This document shows positions 20,185-32,325 of a DNA stretch of 64,000 nt, piece by piece (the stretch's first letter is position 1; the number at the start of each line of letters is the position of its first letter). The stretch comes from Hygrophila difformis (taxonomy: Eukaryota > Streptophyta > Magnoliopsida > Lamiales > Acanthaceae): positions 61,497,628-61,561,627 of the forward strand of contig JAOANR010000003.1 in the NCBI GenBank assembly GCA_030278955.1. Direction: 5' to 3'. The notes under the pieces were generated by a model, which was given only the letters and a program-made list of their open reading frames with translations, searched no databases and was not told where the DNA came from. The translations under genes and the position numbers were made by a program.

Positions 20185-22941
20185 ATGAAAATCTTCACTC
20201 CAAAAACATTCTTTCTTGTTTCTCAAACTATTTTCATCATTGCAATTAGAGCGCTTGGAGTTGGAGGCCTTGCAAGCTCTGAGAAAAATGCGATCAGGTG
20301 TCTAGGGAAGGAAATGCAGGCACTGTTAGAATTCAAGGCTGGACTAAGTGATGATGATGAACGTATCCTCCCTTCCTGGAATAAGACTGGAAAGGATTGC
20401 TGCCGGTGGGATGGCGTTCAATGCCACAACCGAACCAATCACGTCGTTGTGCTGGATCTTTCTGGAGATATGCTCTCAGAAGGTAACATGATCAGCTCTT
20501 CCTTGCTTAAATTGAATGAGCTTTATCATCTCGATCTCAGTTCCATTAAATTCAATGAAACTCAAATCCCCAACTTCATTGGTTCCATTGGAAAATTGAG
20601 TTATCTCAATCTGGCTTCTTGTTCTTTCGATGGTGTGATCCCTCATTATTTGGGAAACCTATCCTTGTTGCAATACCTTGACCTCCATGGTAATGATCTT
20701 GAAGGTAGCATTCCTGTTTCAATAGGGAATTTGACACGCCTTTCTTATCTCGATCTGTCCTACAATCGACTAGGAGGCAGCATCCCTAGAGGTTTAGGAA
20801 ACCTAACTTCTCTTTCCCATCTTGATTTGTCCAGTAATCAACTACAAGCAATTGAGTTTCCTGATCAACTTTCTTTCAGTGAGTTGGTATTTTTAAGTTT
20901 GGCAAAAAACAAGTTGGTAGGAGATTTGACACGTCTGTTGATGCAGCTCTGGAATTCCACATTGCTGGAACAAATTGATTTGAGTGAGAATTCTCTCTTT
21001 GGTTCCTTGCCAAACATGTCGGGTTTCCAGCGTCTGAATGAACTGAAGCTCAAAGATAACAACCTGAATGATTCTATTGGAGAGGAGAGTTTCAGGCTTC
21101 CTAGTCTAGGAATTCTTGATTTGTCCCAAAATGAGCTTACTGGAAAGATTCCCAATCTCTCATCCTGTTCATCCTTAAGAGAGTTGCATCTGAATGACAA
21201 TATGTTCAATGGCACTTTGCCAGATAGCATTGGCTATCTCTCCAACTTACAAACATTAGATTTTGGTTCAAATCACTTGGAAGGATTAATCTCTGAAGCC
21301 CATCTGTTTAACCTTTCCCAGCTACAGAGCGTCGATTTGTCATTCAACTCCAATCTCACTATAAGGATCGATGGCACCTGGAATCCTCCTTTTCAATTAA
21401 GGACTCTTCTCCTCTCCAGTTGCAGACTGGGGCCATACTTTCCTGAATGGCTTGAAAACCAAACAAAAATTGATGCACTGGACATCTCAAATGCTGCAAT
21501 CCTGGATACCATCCCAAAATGGTTCTGGAATACTTCTCTGTCTACTTATCTGAATATGTCACATAACCAGATATATGGTGCTCTTCCCAATCTGTCCTCT
21601 TTGTATGTTGGTTCAATAGACTTGAGCTTCAACCAGTTCAGCGGTACACTTCCTGCCCTGCCTCCAGCTACAGATGAGATGTATCTCTCAAACAACAGAT
21701 TTTTTGGTACTGTCATTAATATTTGCAAAGCCGTGCCTACATATATTCTTGATTTTGCACACAACCAATTATCTGGACAGATTTCTCCAGATTGTTTCAC
21801 AAATTTCGCGAGTCTATATTATCTTAATTTAGGTGACAATAATCTGTCAGGGGAAATCCAAATAAAGGGCTCATCAGGCTGTAATCTTCTTTCGTTACAT
21901 TTGAGGAACAACAGTTTTACAGGATACATCCCAAAGTCTTTAGGTAGGTGCCGTGAATTGATTGCACTGGATCTCCAAGAGAACAAATTCTATGGGACTA
22001 TACCTGAATGGCTGGGAGAAAGCATGCCTAATTTAGTTATTTTGAGCTTTAAGGCCAATAAACTCCATGGCAGTCTTCCCTCAAGTTTATGCCACCTACC
22101 AAAACTTCAGCTGTTGGACATTTCTATGAACCATATTTCTGGTGGAGTACTAAAGTGTGTGACAAATTTCACCGCATTGAGTTCAGAAACGCAATCAAAT
22201 CTCGGCCCAAATGGTCTTGTGGATTTGACCAAGGTAAGAAATGGGACAATTTTCCTTGACGCTTCTACTCTTCTGTGGAAAGGACAGGTGGCCGAGTACA
22301 GCAACACTCTTTGGCTGCTGAAAGCCATTGATTTCTCTAATAACAATTTGTCTGGAGAAATCCCTCCAGAAATTACAACTCTGGTGGAGCTTGTGGGCTT
22401 GAATCTTTCCAGAAACAACTTCATTGGATCCATTCCTCGTGACATTGGCCAGTTGAAAGTTTTAGACTTTATAGATTTGTCCCACAACCATCTTTCTGGA
22501 AGCATTCCTCCCGCCCTATCCCAGTTGAGTCACCTCGGAATGTTGGACTTGTCGTTCAACAATTTGTCTGGCAAAATCCCAGGGGGCATGCACATGGATA
22601 CTTTCGACGCTGCTTCTTATATTGGAAATGCAGGCCTGTGCGGTCGTCCTCTTGTATCAAAACCTTGTCCTGAAGATGTTGAGATGCCAAACAAACCAAT
22701 AGTTGATGGGACAAACAAGATAGGACATGAGGTTATGTTCAGAACAAGAGAGTTCTATATCAGCCTGGTAATCGGGTTCATTGTCTTCTTTTGGGGTGTG
22801 TTTGGAACTCTATACTTCAGTAAGAGGTGGAACTGTGCCATTGTCAAGATGTTCACTACTGTGGACGATTGGTTCTATGTCAAGATATGCATTCATAAGC
22901 GTCGTCTGCAAAGATTTTATCGGGATGAAGAGTGTAGCTAA
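20185..22941 (+). CDS. LRR receptor-like protein RLP3 (EIX-type), apparently intact
   Basis: The single-exon gene encodes 918 residues. A signal peptide (about 1-31) is followed by the N-cap (CLGKEMQALLEFKAG, CCRWDGVQC) and a long LRR array. The island (about 670-700) includes the WKGQVAEYSNTLWLLK segment, followed by four LRRs and a GNAGLCGRP cap. One membrane segment (about 857-879, FWGVFGTLYF) and a basic tail with YVKI after DDWF complete it. It is shorter than RLP1/RLP2 mainly because several LRRs with the SLSHLDLS pattern are missing. Unlike RLP1 and RLP2 it has both a signal peptide and a full tail, so it is the only complete receptor of the cluster in this window. Expected role: plasma-membrane pattern receptor working with an adaptor kinase. 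The ligand is unknown. Confidence 0.93.
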   Translation: MKIFTPKTFFLVSQTIFIIAIRALGVGGLASSEKNAIRCLGKEMQALLEFKAGLSDDDERILPSWNKTGKDCCRWDGVQCHNRTNHVVVLDLSGDMLSEGNMISSSLLKLNELYHLDLSSIKFNETQIPNFIGSIGKLSYLNLASCSFDGVIPHYLGNLSLLQYLDLHGNDLEGSIPVSIGNLTRLSYLDLSYNRLGGSIPRGLGNLTSLSHLDLSSNQLQAIEFPDQLSFSELVFLSLAKNKLVGDLTRLLMQLWNSTLLEQIDLSENSLFGSLPNMSGFQRLNELKLKDNNLNDSIGEESFRLPSLGILDLSQNELTGKIPNLSSCSSLRELHLNDNMFNGTLPDSIGYLSNLQTLDFGSNHLEGLISEAHLFNLSQLQSVDLSFNSNLTIRIDGTWNPPFQLRTLLLSSCRLGPYFPEWLENQTKIDALDISNAAILDTIPKWFWNTSLSTYLNMSHNQIYGALPNLSSLYVGSIDLSFNQFSGTLPALPPATDEMYLSNNRFFGTVINICKAVPTYILDFAHNQLSGQISPDCFTNFASLYYLNLGDNNLSGEIQIKGSSGCNLLSLHLRNNSFTGYIPKSLGRCRELIALDLQENKFYGTIPEWLGESMPNLVILSFKANKLHGSLPSSLCHLPKLQLLDISMNHISGGVLKCVTNFTALSSETQSNLGPNGLVDLTKVRNGTIFLDASTLLWKGQVAEYSNTLWLLKAIDFSNNNLSGEIPPEITTLVELVGLNLSRNNFIGSIPRDIGQLKVLDFIDLSHNHLSGSIPPALSQLSHLGMLDLSFNNLSGKIPGGMHMDTFDAASYIGNAGLCGRPLVSKPCPEDVEMPNKPIVDGTNKIGHEVMFRTREFYISLVIGFIVFFWGVFGTLYFSKRWNCAIVKMFTTVDDWFYVKICIHKRRLQRFYRDEECS

Positions 22942-23577
22942 GTTTTCGTATAAATCCTTATAAGCTGTTGCTTTGCAAAAGGTGCAGTGGATTCACAGAG
23001 TAAACGTAGTTAGTGAATGTTCTTCAATTTCTTGACTGTAATGTTGGAAGTATTACATTTTTCTTGTGTTGTGTTTGATATGTAACAAATCCGCTTTGAA
23101 TTGTGCATGTTCTGCTTTTCTAATAGGCTGGATTGTTTTGATGAGTTGAAAGCACTGTTTGTATGTTAAAGTATTGGTGAGCAGCTGACGTGTGGAAAGG
23201 TGCTTTCATACATTCAAGGATCTAGTTTGTCCTTACAGGTGTTGTGTTGTATCAAACGTTCTTTTATGGTCTGTAAAATGGTTGAGCTTCATGCTTCTGA
23301 TTAAACAGTTTGTTGCTTTGTTCTGTGTAATTACATTTTTATAGCATCAAATTTGAAATTTGAATACACAACTTTAATGAGGCAACAGCTAATCATGAAG
23401 CAATGAATTCTTCCCAATCAAATAACATCAGATGAGAAGGCCTGTGTTCTTACAAAGAATCGAACCAAAGCCTGCATTTCATCATACACCACCACCACAC
23501 ACGATTACATCAAATGGTATTCTTAACCTCTATTCATCAATTCTCATCACCTACTATGTTAGTTTTCGAGTTATGTA
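22942..23577. other. Spacer between RLP3 and the kinase gene (tail-to-tail)
   Basis: It holds the 3' UTRs of both genes. Part of it (about 23205-23415) was copied to 9300-9534. No gene is seen in it. Confidence 0.5.
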
Positions 23578-26500
23578 TTATGGAGAGAGCGCGAGTTCAG
23601 CCCACGCCAAGGAAGACGCCCTCATCTCTGCAGATATCGACATGTCTATGCCACTTTCTAACATGGAGCACAGTTCTTGCATCGATGTCCTTGTGCTTGA
23701 ACTCTCGTTGATGCATAATTTTACCACCTCACAGATGACTTTGAGGTCCTCCAATCTGAAATGTTTCAACTCGGGATCCACCAAGTTAGAAATCTTATCC
23801 GGTGCTCCCAAGAATTCCTTAGCCTGCAATAAAAGTAATGAACTTAAGAATCTCTCAAGGCTTTAGATAATTTCAGGCTTGGAAACTCCACGATTTCTCA
23901 CCCAATCGATTAATCGCCCTTTGTCTTTGCTGTGGGGAGGCCTTCCACTGACAATTTCGAGTAAAAGGATTCCAAACGCATAGATGTTTCCCTGGATATC
24001 CAGTTGACGTCCCTCCAAAGATTTTGCAAGGGCGCAGATGACACCTCCATTGCTCTTCGAACCTAAGCTCTCTTCTGATCTGGTGAGGAATGTCTTCCAG
24101 CATTCAAAATCAACCAACTGTATGTAAAAAGTTCAAAAGTACTCAGAAACAGGATTCTTGTGATATGATCAACAAGCATAGATTTTGTTTTTGTGTGTGT
24201 TTGTACCTTTGGAGAAAAATCTTCAGTCAGATAAATGGAATTAGAATTCAACTCTGATATAGTAAATGGAGGATCAAGTTCAGTGTGAAGATACTGCAGT
24301 CCCCGGGCAATGCCTATGCCAATTCTCATCCGTCGTGCCCAAGAAAACTGGCATCCTTCGCCATCTGCTAGAATATACGAGATCAATATAAGCTCATAGA
24401 AGCTGTGGAAACGTCGAATTGATGCTCCAAAAGAAAAGAAAAGAAATGGGGAATTCTTACAATGAAGGTGCTCGTGTAGAGTCCCGTTTGATGCATATTC
24501 AAATACCAGCATCCGCGTAAAGGGATCGTTCTCTCTGCAATAGCCCAGGAGCTTCCCTGTATTCTCATGATTTATCCTTGCCAGATCTGCCACCTGAATC
24601 ACAAACACAGCAAAAGATACACCATCTTGATATAAGAATGTAAATTTTCCCAACATACCCAGTAAAAACGCTTTAATTGAGGAAGAAGGCAGACCTCCTT
24701 TTGAAAGCAAAGCTCGAGATATTCAGCCCAGAGCTCTTCTTTGATACAAAGGGATACTACAGCAATTTCGGGTCCACCTCTGATGGTGCCTTTGTATACA
24801 AGACTATCCGGGGAGGAACCAATTATGTTGCTGAAATCTTCACAGGCTACCTCAAGCTCTTGCCGGCTGTATTCCACAACATCCTTCATTGCCTCAGCAT
24901 CTGCAGAAGCATTCCACTTAAAGTTAACAGTGGCAATAACCACCATTTTGGGATGTAAAAGAGATTGACATTGAGAACAATGTGTTAGGTAAAGAGGGCA
25001 TTAACTGATGTAAATTGTTGTGTAGTCTTTTGCACTTGCAGACTTCTTCCATGGGATTATTGAAGGCTTTCTCTTGTACTTCTGAAATACAGTTAAAACA
25101 ACAACAATAACAAACAAACCGACCATTATCCCTGTTGCTATTTCAAGAGCCAAACGCAATGTGTGTTTCGAATCCTTGGATTGATGCTTTGATCCATTTT
25201 CATTAGGTTTGTGCTTTGAGTAAACTCCTAAATGTGGTTTAGGAGGGGGAGAACCTGTTATACGAAAACCATAGCATCACTCAAAACGTAAATATGCACA
25301 TGTTTACAGTTACTATATTGGTGAAAATTTATGTTAGCTGATGATGAGCATAATCAGCTAGCCATACCACACTGTGTAGCAGGGCGCGGCTTGGAATCTT
25401 TATCTTGAAGGCAATTTCCTTGAAAGCTCGATCTACATTGAAGGTCCGAAGAATGAACTTTAGTCATAAAGTAATAGACGAGACAAGACGATATAGATAA
25501 AGAGTAAAGATGATAAACTAATCAACAGACAACTGTACCTCTGTAGATACTTCAAGCATTTCGGTATGGTTCCAACCAAAAAATTGTCAGATAAATCAAC
25601 AACTTTCAACTGGGAGAATCCACAAAAACCTTTGGACCTGCCACTTGAAGCATACCTAATGTGGTTTATAGAAATGTACAGACTCGTTATTTCTCCTCAA
25701 AAATGAATAATAAAAAGAATAAACAAGTTAATGTCAGCGTCTAAAAATACTAAGATTTGAAGGATCAATAGTTTGCAAAACAAATATTTGAAAATTCGAG
25801 TGAGTTCCAGACTCACATTCTTTGTGAGTTGGATGGAAATGGCGAGCTATTGCTAGCAGGGATGCTCCCACGAAAGAAGTTCCTATCAAGACGAAGCTCC
25901 TGAAGGTACTTCAAATTACCAAGTTCATATGGCAACCTTCCTGCCAATTTATTGGACTGAAGGTTTCTGCAAAGAGCCAAAAATCAAACATAAAAACTGG
26001 TGAGAGGAAACAAAAATACTAACATAAAAGACGAAGAATGTCTAATTCTAGTAATGTATCAATTCGACCAATGGTCATTTCGCACAAACATTTTCTGAAG
26101 GCCTGGTATGTTTCCAATCTCAGCCGGTACCATCCCTGTTAGTTGATTGGACCCCAAATCCAACACCTTGAGGTTCTTCAACATCCCAATTTCCTTTGGT
26201 ATCACACCGATCAACAAATTTCCATGTAAAACTCTGATAACCATGGGAAGAGTTAATCAGCATAATAGTTGTGCAGTGTGAATCCAACATTTGAAGCAAA
26301 ACCACTTACAACACAAATTCTTACAATGTTTGCAATCCGGATAGCTTGTATAACTCTGGTGCAATAAAACCCCTTATAGATGCCGTAGATATGTTACTGC
26401 AATTTGAATGCAATCACAAATACGAAAACCCTCTAATTAGGCCAACAAAAGATTATACATATTGACATGTCATGTAGCTGTATCAATTTTGACATCAAGG

Positions 26501-27050
26501 ATTAAATGTAAATCCAGCAACATGCCAGCAAAGTGATAATTCTTACAGCTTCAAGACATAGCCTCCAGGCATGGAACAATAAACACCAGTCCAGTCACAA
26601 GGATCTGATGATACCAAAGGATTCCAATTTGACAGCATCAATAAAGGGTCCTCAATAATAGCTCTCTTGAAGGAAGTCAACCCTTCAACTGAATAGAAAA
26701 CAGAAATTACTCTAGTGAGACAAAAAAAACCTTCATTCATAAATGAAAGTAATCAATAAACTCAACCACAAATAAGTTGCAAAAAGTCAATATAATTCCA
26801 TCCGACTATTCCACCGTGTAATGGATAATTTATGCATACAGCAAGTATACAATCAGTGCATATACAGTTCTTGAACAGAGCAATCCGATCAAGAACCAAG
26901 ATCTATTAAGAACTAAAAATAGTAAGCCTTAAGGTGCAAAAACTTGCCTTCATTTCTTTGAACAGCATCAATTTCCACAAAGAAAATGCCTAAACTGAGC
27001 AACAGAACAAGAATTGAAGCTAAAGATTCCATCTTTCTTCTACCCAACAT
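23578..27050 (-). CDS. LRR receptor-like pseudokinase, At1g63430/At5g41180 type, 13 exons
   Basis: Exons (minus): 27050-26948, 26688-26547, 26396-26325, 26233-26090, 25966-25817, 25655-25539, 25432-25368, 25254-25006, 24900-24695, 24593-24461, 24367-24207, 24117-23902, 23823-23578. They sum to 2004 nt, a complete frame of 667 residues, close to the Arabidopsis relatives. Order: signal peptide, DPCDWTGVYC cap, about four LRRs (IPKEIGMLKNLKVLDLGSNQ), a membrane segment (LALEIATGIMVGLFVIVVV), then a kinase-like domain starting YSRQELEVACEDFSNIIGSS. The kinase lacks the glycine loop, has no HRD (LDPPFTISEL instead) and DFE in place of DFG (VDFECWK), so it is a pseudokinase like its family. Intron 1 uses a GC donor (AAG|GCAAGT). 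All other introns are GT-AG. An alternative in-frame ATG is at 27030-27032. The protein is likely a plasma-membrane signalling scaffold; its partners are unknown. Confidence 0.9.
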
Positions 27051-28139
27051 CGCTTAAATTAAGTCAGAAGCCCCAAAAGAAAAACCCATCAAGAAAGAGA
27101 GGAAACAACGGAAGGGAAAAAGGAGAATAAGAGAAGAAGAGAATAGAATTTATAACAAAAAGGAATGAAGCAGTTAAAGCTTGGAGAATGTTCAACTGTT
27201 TGTTTATCAGTTTAGTATATAAAGAATGTGACCAAAACCCCACACCAAGAAACCAAGAAAAGGATGCCCACGAAGTGTTTGAACAAAACTAAAGGCGGGT
27301 AATCTTAGGATAAAATCCTGAATCCAAATCAGCAACAAACCATGAAAGCAAAGTTCACTGGGAAATGAAAGTGAGGTTCAAAAGGCCTCCACAAATTGGG
27401 GGAGACTTGGATTCAAAGAGAGGTGTGTTTGGTGTCAGAAACGGAGAGAGACGGGCAATGACAGACAGACAACAGAATCACCACTCCGAATTCTTGCAAC
27501 ATAAAAGGGAAAACGGATAATTTTTTTCCAAAAAGAAAAAAGAGAATAATCCAACACTCTACACTATAGCGGCTGCAGAAAGTGTCTGGGAAATTGAGGG
27601 AACAAAGAAAGAGGGCTTTGAATGAGTTTGTTGTGAGGAGTGAATGTGAGGGTTGAAAGGGGCCGTTTTTTGAATTCAATTTAACGTCTCTGTTATTTGT
27701 GGGGCTGAACTGAAGATGACACCAAGAACAAGACAAAATGGGGGATTGGGTAGTGGTTTAGTGGCGTAATAAAAAGATCTCTCTTTTCTTCTTGCTTCGG
27801 CTAATCTTGTAATTATTATTTTTCAGAAAAGATTAGAGTAAGGAAAAAAGGGGGTTTGTGTTTACATTTTTCATGTCATCAAATTATAAGTAGTTTGGAT
27901 TGCACTCAAAGACTTTATTACATACTCCAGGTTTATAGAGTTTGCATTTTTTAACCTTTGGGAGCTTCTACCAATTAATAGACCATCTGGAAATTCAAAA
28001 ACTATCTGTTCAAGAATTCAAATTCAAAATATAATTATTATTTTTTTCAAGCCGAAGCCTGAAAAGAAAGAGAAAGAAACAAAAGAAAAGCAAAGCAGTA
28101 AGAAAACTAAATCCATCAATCTAATCAAATCCTAGGGAA
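27051..28139. other. Upstream region of the kinase gene; no further gene seen
   Basis: About 1.1 kb of AT-rich DNA with purine-rich stretches (AGAGAGGAAACAACGG region and GAAAAGAGAAAGAAA). It probably contains the kinase promoter and 5' UTR. The minus-strand frame at 27413-27736 has no recognisable domain. Confidence 0.4.
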
Positions 28140-30240
28140 CCATACGCCGGACGCATCCGCCGCCATGTCCCTTAAAACGAAATTCGGAGGGAACGCCCAT
28201 GTAGTGAAAAAATCTTGAATAGACGATCCATGCTTGGCAAGACGATCATCCACCTTGTTCCCCTCCTTAGGACATGAAAAATGTGACACTCCACAAAGGA
28301 TGCCCTCAAGTCCTTCACCTGTCTTATCAAGGCCAACAAAGGATGGAAATCCTCCATAGAATCCAACAAGGTAATAGCTGTGGTGGAGTCAGAATATACA
28401 CAAAGCCTCTCCACGCCCAAGCTCTAGGCGAAGGAAAGGCCTGCCGAGTTGGTATTCTCACCTAGAAAACCACATCCGCCTCCTTTCCACTGACCCTCTT
28501 CACTCCGAACCACGAATCCAAAACACGCACGTCCCGGATTCCTCGCCGAGCTGCCATCTACATGAAGGATAGTATCATATCCTCTTTTCATATGCCAATT
28601 GACCAAACGTCCAGCAGGAAGACCAACCGAAAGCATAGCCTGGGATTTCACAACTTCAGATACCAGGAAATAGATATCCCTCTAAAGCCGCCACCTGGTT
28701 TTATAGACACCATGGAAAACTCGTGCATTCCTTTCCACCCACAGAGTCCAGAGGGTAGCCAGAAAGAGCATCCCATGGCATTTGTACAGCCCTTTCAAAA
28801 ATTCACAAATAAATTCCTTGGGGATGGAGTTGGCATCAGGGGGGGATATCTATCTGAAGCGAATGCCAAACAAAACTAGCCCAGGGGCAATAAAAGAAAC
28901 AGTGCGACCAAGTCTCTGCATCGCTCCCACATATTACACAAAGTGGAGAAGAGGCCAAACGCCGCTTGTACCTCAAGGAATTTACGGGCAGCGCATCATG
29001 GCTTACTAACCACACCAGGAACCACACCTTTTCGGGGACATCAACCTTCCATAGCCAACTCCAACCCGAGCCATGCAAAGTATCCAAAGAGATAAATTTA
29101 TAAGCTGATTTGACTGTGTACACGCCAGAGGAACTCCAATCCCAAACCCATAAGTCAGCCGCTGCATCATGTAATGGAGGAGGGGGAGCACTGTTGAGAT
29201 CGGCCATCAATTCAGGAAGAATAGGCGTGTAACGATTGGACCAATTCCACTGTCCTGACTTAATCACATTATTAACCTTGAGATCAAGATCCTGAGTGGC
29301 TACATAAGGAAGCTGTGGCCCGAGCATGCGCCCCTTCCACCATCTAGAAAACCAAAGTGAGACATCACCCTTCCCAAGTCTGAGTTTAAATCCAGCCTGA
29401 AGAAATGGTTGCACTTTAAACAACAGGCGGGAGACATAGGACCGAGTCCGGGGGGCTGTCAAAGGCAAGAAACCTGAAGGCTGCCCGGAGCCGACCACCA
29501 ACTGGACCCAAGTTTTATTCGGGCAGTGTAGGACACTCCATAACAGCTTTCCCAAAAGTGCGATATTCATAAGACGTGCACGTCAAAGACCTAAGCCCCC
29601 AGCAGCCCTTGGCCTGGAAACTGTATCCCAACTCACTAAATGTAAACCCTTACCACACCTATCCTTCCACAGAAAACGACTTATTCTTCGATCAATACCA
29701 TGGCACACCGACTCGGGGAGCCAATGGATCTGCATAAAATATGTGGGAATGGCCGCAAGGACCGATCGACAGAGGGTTAGACGTCCGGCCTTATTCAAAA
29801 GCTTAACGGCCCACCCCTCAAGACGAGCATCCATCTTCTCCAATAAAAAAGCGAAGTCACTGCAACGCCGCCGCCCTCGAAGCATGGGAAACCCCAAATA
29901 AGAGCCAAAATTATCAACTTCAGAAATGCCTAAGGTGGACACAACCCACTGTCTGTCCGCATCCGATACCGCCGGGGAAATGAGGAATGATGATTTCTGA
30001 ATATTAAGCACTAATCCCGACTCCTTGGCAAATCTCTTCAATGTGTGGGAAATAGTCTGAATACTTTCTGTGTTCATCAAGGAGCACAAAATGAGATCGT
30101 CTGCAAAGCACAGATGAGATAGTCCGATGCTTGATCCCGGGAGCCTAATGGCTTTCCAACGGCCATCACTAACCAGAGAGTTAATGAGTACAGACAACTT
30201 CTCCATCACCAACAAAAACAAATATGGCGACATGGGGTCA
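28140..30240 (-). mobile_element. 5'-truncated LINE retrotransposon (RT end, zf-RVT, RNase H)
   Basis: The minus strand first reads the second half of a non-LTR reverse transcriptase (30233-29583). It includes the catalytic CFADDLILC and the SYLGFPMLRGRRR and WLPESV..RRISRFLWKD blocks. The plant LINE zf-RVT region (29570-28836, CVICGSDAETWSHCFFYCPW) follows, and then an RNase H domain (28651-28172) with HVDGSSARNPG and SDSTTA. The first two parts share one frame, broken only by a TGA at 29583-29585 where an Arg (CGA) is expected. The RNase H is frameshifted near 28420. The endonuclease, ORF1 and first half of the RT are missing, since homology begins at GDPMSPYLF by 30233. This is typical 5' truncation on insertion. 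Not functional. Confidence 0.9.
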
Positions 30241-30680
30241 CCAAAAAAAAAAAAAAATGTTCCACAATAATTAGTAAAAACTTTTATATACTCCCTTCAT
30301 TTTTAATAGTTTTAAAAATGTTCCACAATAATTTATTTATAGGTAGTTACGTTTACTTTAGTATAATTATTATTTATTGATATTTATTACGAAATACTCC
30401 CTCAATTTTATATAAATGTCACATTTCCGTAGTTGTTACTATTCATTGAATAACTTAAATACAATTTTTTAACACAATTATATAAGATAAACATAGTCAA
30501 GTGAGATCTTATTGGATTCGTCTAATCGATTAGTTTTATAATATCAATTTTCTAAAATTTTTATTTTTATCCAATTTGAAATATTAAGTGTTAAAAATAT
30601 GTACTACTTATTAAATTACGTGTATTGCAGGATTGTTGCAACTTTTTTAAAAGGGATGGAGTAGTTTAGTTGAAGGATAA
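30241..30680. mobile_element. Stowaway-like MITE remnants, nested
   Basis: Stowaway-type ends ACTCCCTTCAT (about 30289), ACTCCCTCAATTTTAT (about 30395) and GGGATGGAGTAGT (about 30653) suggest two nested or rearranged copies. The interior GAGATCTTATT..GATTCGTCT block is shared with copies at 33.3, 47.2, 47.65 and 48.3 kb. The block AAAAATGTTCCACAATAATT is repeated at about 30254 and 30313. Confidence 0.55.
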
Positions 30681-30794
30681 AAATAAAAATTTATAGGTTA
30701 ATTAATGCAAATCTTAATTATTAAAAATTGACCCGAAAAAAAATAATTATTTAGAAACAGAGATGAGGTAGTACATAGTATCAACTTAACATGA

Positions 30795-30950
30795 AGTAGT
30801 GGTTGGTGACTTACTCTTGTGGTCAAGTGCCTCGAAATCCGAATCCCCACCCGACCCTCCATCCCTCTCATTTGTTCCCTTTGTAATTTGTGTGGCATGG
30901 GCTCACACCACCTATTTCCTAGACCATCAATTAATGGCTCCTTAAATAAA
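30795..30950 (+). mobile_element. SINE (tRNA-derived), copy 1
   Basis: The TACTCTTGTGGTCAAGTGCC head, CCCCACCCG..CCC core and TTTGTAATTTGTGTGGC tail are shared with four other copies (32860, 33120, 33930, 46230). The B-box is degraded here. The 3' end runs into an AAATAAATAAATA tract. Confidence 0.65.
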
Positions 30951-31012
30951 TAAATAAATAAATAATAATACTTTAAAAAAAAAAATGAAAAACCTTAACA
31001 TGAAGTAGAGTC

Positions 31013-31752
31013 CGCACATGCAGTGCCAGGTCAGTACCTGACAATTATCTTTTTTGCCAGCCGCCAAAATTCCTTAACTTTTGTACCCGAAAAGGCCAAA
31101 AAGTCCCTGGTTCGTGTGGTGGTTCGTATACGAACCAGTTTATGAAGCACGATCCAGGAGATTAATTAATAAGGGTGATTAAGAACCATGGTTCGCGGTG
31201 TGGTTCGTGCACGAACCACATATTCAACTACGAACCATGAATTAATTAATAAGAGGTGATTAGAGAATGATTTGTGTCTCATGGACCGTAGTGGGACCGG
31301 ACTGTTTTAGACAGATAGCGTATGGTTCGTGGGTTGAGGAAAGGATGATACGAACCACATAATGTAGAGGTCAATTGGCTCTTGGTATACATGCAAGGTT
31401 CGTGGTATACATGACCGGTTCGTGAGCCAAATATTAATCACATGGTATACATGCAAGGTTCGTGAGCCAAATAATAATAATATTAAGAAGTAATAAAAAA
31501 AACTAAGAATATATGGCCGGTTCGTGGTATGCATGTGTGCAAGTATCTGGTTCGTGCACGGTCCACTGGTTTGTGCACGGTCCATTTGCTTTTTAATCAC
31601 TTTGACTAATTAATCACATGGTTCGTGGTACTGAGACGGTTCGTACACGAACCACTTCACGAACCATGATTAATTTCGTCTTTTCGGGTATAAAAGTTGA
31701 AGAATATTGGCGGCTGGTATAAAAGATAAATGTCAGTACCTGACCGGGTACT
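31013..31752. mobile_element. Long-TIR element with GGTTCGTG/CACGAACC repeats
   Basis: The two ends are inverted copies of each other over about 65-70 bp. The left starts GGTCAGTACCTGACA and continues GCCAGCCGCCAA..TACCCGAAAA. The right end, reversed, gives GGTCAGGTACTGACA..CAGCCGCCAA..TACCCGAAAA. The interior carries about 20 copies of GGTTCGTG or CACGAACC plus GGTATACATGCAAGG units. There is no transposase. The long TIR suggests a Mutator-type MITE. I could not define a target duplication. Confidence 0.65.
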
Positions 31753-32320
31753 GTCCATAATTTCTTCACATGAAGTATATACAGAAAACAGAATCTTGAG
31801 TAAGTAGTATTCATGTGCTAAAATCTAAATGCATGTTAGATTTGAATACATTGAATTGACCGTACATCCATTATCTCATGTCAAGTACATTGTCTCGCCA
31901 ATATATCGCGATAGTAAATGCTACTACTTGCTTAATGGCATAGTAATTAATTTTGTAATATTTTGAATTGAATTCAACAAGTATGACATAATCGAGTTCC
32001 ATTGTGAGAGTTCACTTGAATATATTCAACAGGAGGAGGTTTATATCTCATGAACATCTGAATTTTATGTGTTTTATGATGTTTAATATATATGTAATTT
32101 GGGCCAATTTAATCGGATATTCATTCCCTAAATACAATATTTAATTAGTCAATTACACTATTAATAGAATGTTGCGATTGTGGCAAAATAAATATGAAAC
32201 TTTAATTGCGCCGATTTTTTGGGGAGTTATGTAGGGAAAGATTGTTTCCATTATATTAATTTTTTTTTTTTAATTCCATATGATGCTTTTCTTCATTTGA
32301 ATATATTTATGTTAGAGGAT
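31753..32320. other. AT-rich intergenic, no gene seen
   Basis: No open frame with a recognisable domain and no clear repeat boundary. Confidence 0.4.
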
Positions 32321-32325
32321 TTTAC

